Below are positions 55,517 to 64,000 of a stretch of 64,000 bases of DNA, piece after piece. The stretch spans positions 18,471,786 through 18,535,785 of the forward strand of contig QCXZ01000041.1 in assembly GCA_025024175.1 (NCBI GenBank), in the 5' to 3' direction. This stretch comes from Rhyzopertha dominica. Its lineage: Eukaryota; Arthropoda; Insecta; Coleoptera; Bostrichidae. The position numbers were made by a program, and so were the translations under genes. The notes beneath the pieces were generated by a model. The model was given only the letters and a program-made list of their open reading frames with translations, did not search any database and was not told the origin of the DNA. Positions within the stretch are counted from its first letter, which is position 1, and each line of letters opens with the position of its first letter.

Positions 55517-58500
55517 TATAAAGCGGGAAAATAAGTCTTTAGGTATTGACATTTTTATGAATACCGATAAACAATATTTATGTAGTAATATGAAGGGTAT
55601 GATTAAGCAGTATGGGAAACAAGGAATAATTAGCAAGCAGGTAGTCACACACAAAACTTTGTTTTTATTGATCTATTAGTAAATAAAGAAAAGCAACGTT
55701 CCGAGATACATATTCAATTTCCAAATAATTCAAACAAAGGAATTTGTAAACGCAGAAATATTTCTTGTTGTCTAGGTTAACTGTGTGTTCCATAAATAAA
55801 TTAGTTTCGGTAAATATTACTATTTTAGTATAATATACAAAATCGAATCGATTCATAACAACTGATATTTTAATGAACCGATTCACAATTGTGTTTATTT
55901 CGACCATTCCCAATACTTACATCTAATTTTATATTATCGATTCAAAATCGAGATGCCGCATCGGGTTTGAAATCGAGAACTGGAATTACATTTTTTTGGG
56001 ATCAGAATGTCAAAATTTCGTTCGTCTCGTTTCGCGACAACACTAGGTTAGTTGTTCACAACTGCAACCGAAAATACAACAATAATTTCAAGACGTACCT
56101 ATGCGGATATACGAAATAATGCTAGGCCTACTGCGAGTATTTTTGTTTTAATGAACACCCATTATTACATGCATTCATTCTAATTAAAATGCACTATATA
56201 AAATCATTATACAAGGTCGCAGTATCGTAATTAATTTTAGTTCTGCAATTAATAAATTCGCTAGCTAATTCGATTCCTGGCATACGGGAATGAACGTCAA
56301 AGCGCGTCCGATAACCAGAAATGTACACATTCACGTTGGAAGCATCCCTATCACATAAATCGCACGTTGTAAATACACCCCGGAGTCGTCACGCAAAACG
56401 CGAAAAACACACACACGCCGTCATTTGGAAATCGCTTTAATTCGATGTCGGTTGTAATCGAAAAACGTGAACATGAAAATACGATCCCTTTACCCGGGAA
56501 TGACGCTACCCCTCCCCCTCTATCTCGTGCTCTCCAGAGATCATTTCGTATCCTGAAAAGACGCCGATTTCGCTGGAAATTAGCGACGGCTTTTGAAGAC
56601 GTCGTCGCCGGCTTTAAAGGACGCATTAGCCTAAGAGATAGGGAACGGTATGCTAGCGTGCAACTCGGAACTATGCATTCAGTCAGGATATAATTTGGAA
56701 CAAATCCAAGTATTCCATAAACGCATAAGAGACTTCGCTTCATGTTTATTACGCGAAGCAGCTCCGGCAATAACACACCTGAATACTTATTGCATTAGAT
56801 GACATAAATTACGCCTGGTTGAATAAGAAGAGGGTAGATGAAGTTGGCATTCAAATCGCAAGCACGACAATCTTCAAAAGGATGAAAAATTCAACGAAAT
56901 GAAAAGCGAGTATCATAAGAATATGAGATAAGCACAGTATGACGCAATGTATTTATGTAGGTTAACATTTCTACATTTTTCTCTCATTACTAACAGACAG
57001 CATTACAGCACATCTTTCTAGGTCCATTTCTCTTTTTTAACAATATTAGATAATATTTCTATGTACTTATTTATCAGCATACGAGTATATACTATTTCAT
57101 AGAGAAATAAGAACACCCAGAAGTAATTTCTCTATTTGAAAAAACGTTGGTGTACATTTTTATTGGTGTAAGACAGTGGCGTATTTAGAATTTTATTCGT
57201 GGAGGGAGAAGGATCTCATAATTTTTTCATCTTTTTGATGAGCGTAAACAAATATAATAGGTCGCATAGTTTTGTTTGTTATTTTTATACATAAAAATAC
57301 ACAAACAATTTCGACCCAACACAAAGGTAATATAATATATATACTTAATACATAAATATTAACTTTAGACATATATAAAAATATGCTGAATCGTATAATA
57401 ATAATAATTAAACAACAACCTTTTTTTTACATTATGTGTCATAACACAAAGTTGTTGGGATATTTTTACATCAAACGTTGGTAGCAATTTACTAAAATCA
57501 AAGCTACCACTAGAGACTAGACTGACCTATTCTGATTCATTTGTCGGTATGAGTAACGACGCGATGGCTAGCAATATTTGACAGTATTACATCAGATAAA
57601 AATCGAGTGTCACTTACTGGTGGGGGGATCAAACATTAAGATGGAAAAACCTTTGCAACCTTCTACCCATAATAAACTGTGTTCGATGGGTGAAAGATGG
57701 AAATATCTTAATGGACAGGAAAACAAACTGGCTTTGTTTTTTTCAGAGTAGTTTAAACACGTTGTGCTTTGTGTTTGAAAAAAAATGTTGATCAATTTTT
57801 GTCTTAATAAAAATAATCAAGTGTACCAAGTATTCCTGAAAACCTTATATTGTATATAAGTCAGTATATGTATATTATTATAATAGGCAATTTTTGTACC
57901 TGCACTACATTTTTTTTATCTTATTTAAAATAATGTCTGTCATCGGAATAGTGTTTCCGCCAATGCATAATACTAAGCATGTCACTAATAAATATATATA
58001 GTCCAGTTCTACCACGTGCCTGTCTTGTCATCAAGCGTCCGCCGTCACCAACCTTTTTCTGCAATATTTGGAAATCTACATCAGCATCTTTTGTTTGTGA
58101 CTCGCAGCATCAGCGTAATAAATTGCCTCTTTCTTCATTACCTTTTCCACTAGCCATGTTAAAAACAGGTGAACTTATAAAGAATCTCTTAATCTGATAT
58201 GCATTCGATATCTGTTGGTCTGTTAATAATATGAAATTTGTCTTTATACCTTATACATTGTTTTCCGGTGACCAGTGGCCTACAATAGGTGCTGAATGAA
58301 ATAGGCATCATCGAACCCGTTGTCTTTAAGTATACAAACCAAAAATAAATTCTTGATGTAACAAGCGGTCCTATAAAATAGCACAATATTCCGTGTAACA
58401 CATAGGTAATTCTGCTACTACGGCGAGGCTACCATGCCAACATTTCAGCACGCGCCAGATCTCTACCTCCGCAGAAGTACTTAAAAACTTTCAAAGCGAA

Positions 58501-61500
58501 ATACAAACAATAATGTAAAGAATGTGAATAGAGCAGACGATTGGAGTTTCAAAAATTCACAAGAGGTTCATATCTTCACATGCACCACTATTTGCCAGTT
58601 ATCTAGGAGAAGGTATCCACTGCTTCTGCAGTTAAGGTTCACAGATATTAGCCCTTTAGATGACCCTTCAGTCGTCTGTTTTTATCACCGCAAAGCAAAT
58701 TAAGAGTTTTTAAATATCTCGCCTAGTAATAAGTCGTCGCAGAAACCTACCAAAAAATATATCGTAATACATCTCCCTCATAAGCGCATGATGTTTAATA
58801 GACAGCAGACTTATGGCGTGGTATGCTTTACAATGTAAAGTGTTGTCGGCAACATTACTGTGCAGGTTTCTGTTACATCACATTATAGCCAATGAAAACA
58901 AGAACAAACGAAGACAACTTAGCCTTACATTTGAAGTGGAAATAGCAAACATAAAGTAAGAATTATGCATTCCTTGTACCATTCATATGTCTGTCACCGA
59001 GCAAAGCTGGCCCATGAACAGTATCCGCCATAATGATATACTAGATATTAATAATAAGTGGATAATAAATTAAGTTTAGTGGGGTAAAAACTTTTTGAAA
59101 CAGAATATGGAGATTTACGTTATTTGTACTGGAATCGGACCGGTCTGTTACATATTATTTGTTGCTGTCAACTTATAGACCCTTCGGAGTAACTAGTATA
59201 TACCAAATGAGTTCCTTACAACCGCACCTTGTTTTTATGCTTAAATTTTTTTAATGCAAAGCACAAAAACTCACTATCGTTGTGTTGTGCAAGCTGGAGA
59301 CGTTGGAGCCATCATATACGAATTTCCAAATAAGAATACTTGATAAGCTAGTTAAAAATTCTGCTAAAAAACTTCTAGCTCCGGAAGTGATGCTGTACCT
59401 CAAGTGATCGATCACCACTGCGAAGTTAGCTGCCGCATTTCCAGCAAAAACCGTAATCTATAATCATACCCATATTTCTTTATATCAGAGGTAAGCCGTA
59501 AAGTTCAGAAAAATCGTTTATAACTTTAGTAAATAACACCGGGCGAAAGAAGGGCTTTGCAACTTTTTAAAGGACGGCAGGAACATGGTAGTACGTATAC
59601 TATAGAAATAATAATTTTCCTGTTAGAATCTGCATTCTCTCATCATAAGAAAACCTTAGAAGGAAATATTGAACGAAATATTCAATACTCTAAACACAAG
59701 TTGACGTGGCATGTTTATATCAAAAAGCAGAAACGAACAACTACAATAAGTGACAAAGTAATCTTACACACTTCTACATAAAGCTCGAAACAATTTCCAG
59801 CTGATGTTTAAACAAAGCGACCGCACAACCATATTACGAAGCAGGTATGCATCAGACAAAATTTGCATACCTGACACTGCAATTTGTTTGCTGATTCCGC
59901 TATGGTTAATCCATCGGGAGTGTTAAAGGCAATTGCAATCAATGTAAGCCTAATAAGCTTTACTGCCGTTGAACCGTCGTGCGTGCTGTATCCCTTTAGG
60001 GAGGAACGAGCGACCGATAATGGTACACTAATGCGGTCTATTGTTTATGTACCTGACACTGCACCATGCACAGTCATCGAATAAACAACCTGATAGGAAT
60101 CTAATTAGATTGTCATGTTAAACTGCCAAGGGCGTAAGGATGGACATTTGTGTTTCGCTGGAATTTCTTGGCTTCCAATGCATTTACTGTTTACAGAAAA
60201 TACAAGTTGTTATAGGATAACTTTTTTATTTTAAAGTGGGATAATTTGTTTCTCACTTCTTGTCCTACTTCTTTAGATGTCGTTTTTTCTGTTCGTTGTG
60301 AGTCCTATTTTGTTGGGTTAAATATACACACATTATAGATTCAGAATCGGAACAGACTGATTATTCAGTATCTTTATCGTTAGCTGTTAAAGATTTTTTA
60401 AAATTTGCCAAACTCTCATCCGTTTAGTGTTGTTATAAAAACTAAGAGCAGTGATGTTCAATTGCGTTTAGGTAGTAAACAAGCGGTTACTATTGCGGCA
60501 AGCTATTGTTTATAATTGTTCCGGTCAAGAACTGAACCTACTTCTAAAAATTTCTGCACCTCCCGCTTACAAGCAATTGCTACTCGTTATTTTCTAACTT
60601 TCCTCCGTTTATAATCAATGAGTATTTTTGCCAACAACGCTCTAAGACGTTCAATTCGGTGTGCCACAGAATTCAATTTTGTCAAGTAAATTACCATTGC
60701 TATGAATATCTATAGAACTCCTTAACACAGTAGGTTGTTTTAACTAACTGCTGACACTGCAGTATCAGGATGCAATTCTTAATCGGTAACCAAATGGCAT
60801 AAAAATAAAGTACTTTTCTGTTTGATCTTACATTTTCTAAGACGTAATTTTTATCCAGCTTTCAATACAGACTTCTTTTAAGCACAAGATTTGCTTCTGT
60901 TTCCATTGATACTTCAACATCAGGTAAGCTTTTCAGAATATCATATGTAAATTATCAGTTGTAAAACTATTAGTGCAGATGCTAATCAAGAATGCATTTT
61001 AATATACCAATACTATCCAAATGAAGTGGGAAAAGTAATATATTTTGAAGTTGCTTTAGTAGTAATAAAATTACATCTATGCCATGTCATGTGCCCGTGT
61101 CAAAACTCTCTGTGGATAGCTATTTCGGCTTATAAAGCCTCCTCAGTCCAGCCATAGTCTTCACAATTTCTTCATATTTGAAGAGACGTATTTCAGAATA
61201 AGTTTTCTTTAAGCTGTNACGTGTGAATATAAATACGAGTTTTGCCATTTCTTGTTATAATAACCATAAATGACAGTTGATTCCGTGAATGATGATTTTT
61301 TATTTAGTCATCACTTACAATTCTTTTCTAACTTCATCTATAACAGCAAATTGTATTCTTCATGCGGGGTAGATGATAGGTAGTTTAGGGTCATATACAC
61401 GATCAGTTTCAACAGTATACTTCTTCGGAGAGTCAATTCCATTCAGTTCTGAGTCCATCCAATCTTTAAAATCCCAATTTTACACAAGAAGCCTTTCTCA

Positions 61501-64000
61501 TCGTTGGATAAATTACTTCATTAGCTATCAAGAAGTGCAATGCTTTTTCCTAGCACTTATAATCCATGATTAGACAACTAAACCAATTGGTTGACTTTAA
61601 ATAAGCTTCCTTAGTTGCGGACTTGGACAAGCTTCCATATTTTTTACTTTTCTGTCCGCGTTTACCAATTTCCCTTTAAATAGTTGAAACATACAGTGAA
61701 TACAAATATCGTTTAGGCTCTGCTATGACGTTTAAGGCTTTTCTTGTGCCACATCTTCTACAATCAAAAGAAGAAAGGAGAATCTTCTGACATTCTCGCG
61801 TCCGTTTGCCTCTTACTTACCTGCTGTATTTTGCTTTTTGCAAGGCATCTAGAACTATTTAAACATACTTACGCACATAATTCATTCTCTACCTCTGCTT
61901 TGTACAATATAATATATCAACGCATTATTTACTCTGTTAATTTAAGAACGTCATGAGCTTTGACCCTTGCTATGACTTATAAGCTAAGTTCTTTAATACG
62001 ATATGGGATTCGTTGAATCGTTCCAGCTGATTCCAAATTTTATAAAGATACAATCAAAATTAACAGTTCAAAATGCAAAAGAAAAAACTGTGCAATAGAA
62101 TGCAATGCCCATATTACTGACAATCTTGCGACAGAAACCTTTTATAAATCCTGATGTAGTGGTTCAGTGAACAAATATCTTTCAATCGTGTTTAAAAGTC
62201 ATACTGCTCGTAGATTAAAAAGGCAGCGAATGACACCCAACCAAGCCAGTTCATCAGGAAGACGAGCGCTTATATATTATGCAGTGAAACCCCATTCGAA
62301 AGAAGAAAATTGCTTTCCGCACATCAACTTCATCTTATCAGATTTCATAGTGCACACCATGTCTTATCGCCCGGCGACCCTATACACCATCGGGTTGACG
62401 AATGGCATCTGTAATCTAAGTTTAGCAAAAGTAATCATTTACGCCACGAGACCGGTTCGCATTACAAAATTAAGCCACCATTTCGCAAAAATGAACGCCT
62501 CCATTATACATGAGGCCGAGTGTTCCGCTGCCAGGAGGATCTCTTGAGAATCGGCGTCATTGCGGAACGTGGAAATGATGTATGTCGGCGTATACGTAAT
62601 AATATAGGAGGCTTGTCGCTCAGGGAGATATTGCTGTGCCAGACAGTGGAAATGCAAGGGTAGCTACAAGAGATGTAAAAACCTTATTGCACGACAGTAG
62701 TAAAAGCGTCATACTTGCAAGGCTGTTCGAGAAAGCTTAGTCGGCACAAAGATATTAAGAATTCGTAACAAACTTTAAAAACCTCGTTTTTATACAATAT
62801 CCTATTAGTGTGAACAACAGCAAGATTGGAGATCAATTTTTAGTCGCCAAAATTAACACATTGTGACATTTTTCAAGTTAATAAAATACACCTAACATAT
62901 AATGCATATTGCTACATCCATCTACATGCTGTTAGGCAGGTACCTCACTATTTTAATTTATAAAAGAAACAAACGTTTCTGGAATTAATCCCAAAGTAAA
63001 ATAGTAGATAACGCTAGTAAAAGTGTATCCCCAAGCACCAGCACCACCACAATTTCGGTCTGGTCCGATCATATTTTTTTTTAAATAAATTGTTATACAT
63101 ATTAACTGCTATTGTTTAAGTTTATTAGCTGGATAAAGTTGTTTTTGATTAACTAAAGTCTTATTGATCTCGAATTAAAGGTAGATATTAGAAAAAAATA
63201 CTACGGCTAGTATTTTTGAAGGTAATACGACTTTCATCCACAAACAATTTATCCAATACAAATTTTTCGCTCTAGTGTATTTACCCCTCACAAACTTGAT
63301 ATGTCATAACGGTAATAGATTATAGTAATTGTGTCATGTTGTAATTCAAAGACAACTTGTGAGGTAAGCATATATTTTTAATTTTCTAGACGTGCCTTTA
63401 TACATTATACACCAAATGACTTTTGTGAACCACACATTTAAGACGTATTGAGAATATGAGTCTGTGTTAAAGCATCTTACATATCAGCAGAGAAATATTT
63501 TTTGTGTCAGCCAAATAGTTTTCAGAACACCAGAGCAGAACCAACCAGCACAAGTACTTGCTATGTGAGCTGCTAGATAAGTTTTGGAATACCACTTTAT
63601 TTCGTATTTCTCAAAATTATTGCCATCACAAGTAATACATTTTGTCGTAATGTAGAAACCAATTAACAAAAATGTCTTTATATTTCTCATCTTAAAAATG
63701 TTCCCTGTTGCTAACAACGCCACGCCGCGGGGTTGCTAAACTTCCTGCGTTTTAATTGATTTTTCATAAATCAAAGAAGGCCGAAGTCCCAGGGGACAAG
63801 GTCGAGGTTTTAGGGAGGATCTTTGGCCAGACAGTCACGTGTCTGAGGTCTATGCATCGTCATGGCAAAAATGCCATGTGTCTAGTCACGAGTTTGGGCG
63901 GAGGCATACATTCTTTATTGTACGATATGATAGTTGAGCTGACTTATCAATACAACAAGAAATAAAATATCAATTCGCGTAAAATATGCGATAATGAGTT
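55517..64000. other. gene-free stretch to the window end
   Basis: No gene, RNA gene or complete element is recognised over about 8.5 kb. GC-richer parts lie at about 56250-56720 (with overlapping frames of 141 codons on the minus strand and 82 on the plus strand, neither with a known motif), 59880-60080 and 62160-62640 (a 126-codon frame without ATG start or motif). At 57174 CAGTGGCGTA looks like one end of a hAT transposon, without a partner. The final 300 bp contain a GC-richer 69-codon frame that cannot be assigned. Confidence 0.4.

Noticed and set aside
56351..56776. A 141-codon minus-strand frame as a host gene.
   Set aside because: No known motif, opposite-strand frame also open, and the region is a GC-richer island where long frames arise by chance.
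57174..57200. CAGTGGCGTA as a hAT transposon end.
   Set aside because: No matching TACGCCACTG end or 8-bp duplication was found downstream; at most a lone end.

Overview
The window reads as AT-rich nuclear DNA of an insect, perhaps a beetle, though the order cannot be fixed from the sequence. The basis is the mix of mobile elements: mariner-type elements with DUF4817-like transposases, a Penelope-like remnant, a Ty3/gypsy retrotransposon and a LINE. No convincing host gene is seen. The long stretches between elements are AT-rich and closed in all frames, apart from a few higher-GC islands that could be regulatory DNA, one small ORF and one exon-like segment, all weak.

Layout. 1-5.2 kb has nothing recognisable. 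5.25-8.6 kb holds a MITE and a decayed mariner-type element (6064-7322). 8582-10818 is a nearly intact mariner-type element with very long terminal inverted repeats, inserted into the 3' part of a minus-strand Penelope-like remnant (to about 11.69 kb). 16117-17286 is an internally deleted mariner-type element in reverse orientation. A DD34D mariner remnant (18.56-18.87 kb), a foldback element (19.13-19.43 kb), and MITEs (21.99-22.19, 23.83-24.20, 31.40-31.61 kb) follow. 32946-34192 is the most unusual object: a 1247-bp insertion with a 13-bp target duplication, made of one inverted partial copy and about three head-to-tail copies of a 352-353-bp unit. Each copy carries an identical hammerhead ribozyme core, which is the architecture of a retrozyme (a ribozyme-bearing non-autonomous retroelement).

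38595-50242 is a young Ty3/gypsy element (4-bp target duplication AAAG; LTRs of 1508 bp differing at one called base). Its gag and pol lie in one frame separated by a single UGA followed by CUAG, a context known for efficient stop-codon readthrough, and pol has no ATG before its protease, so a readthrough-made Gag-Pol is likely. A full-coding LINE (45451-49455) sits inside its 3' LTR. After 50.2 kb come a short repeat with a Penelope-like 3' motif, a second DD34D mariner fragment (52.84-53.22 kb), the 3' end of another LINE (53.52-53.99 kb), a second MITE copy (55.2-55.5 kb) and about 8.5 kb without recognisable features.

How the parts may work together: the retrozyme units encode no protein, so any mobility would depend on a reverse transcriptase in trans. 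Penelope-like machinery, present in the window as a dead copy, is a plausible supplier. The gypsy element and the LINE encode most of what they need, but the gypsy reverse transcriptase has a two-residue gap in a conserved motif that may disable this copy.
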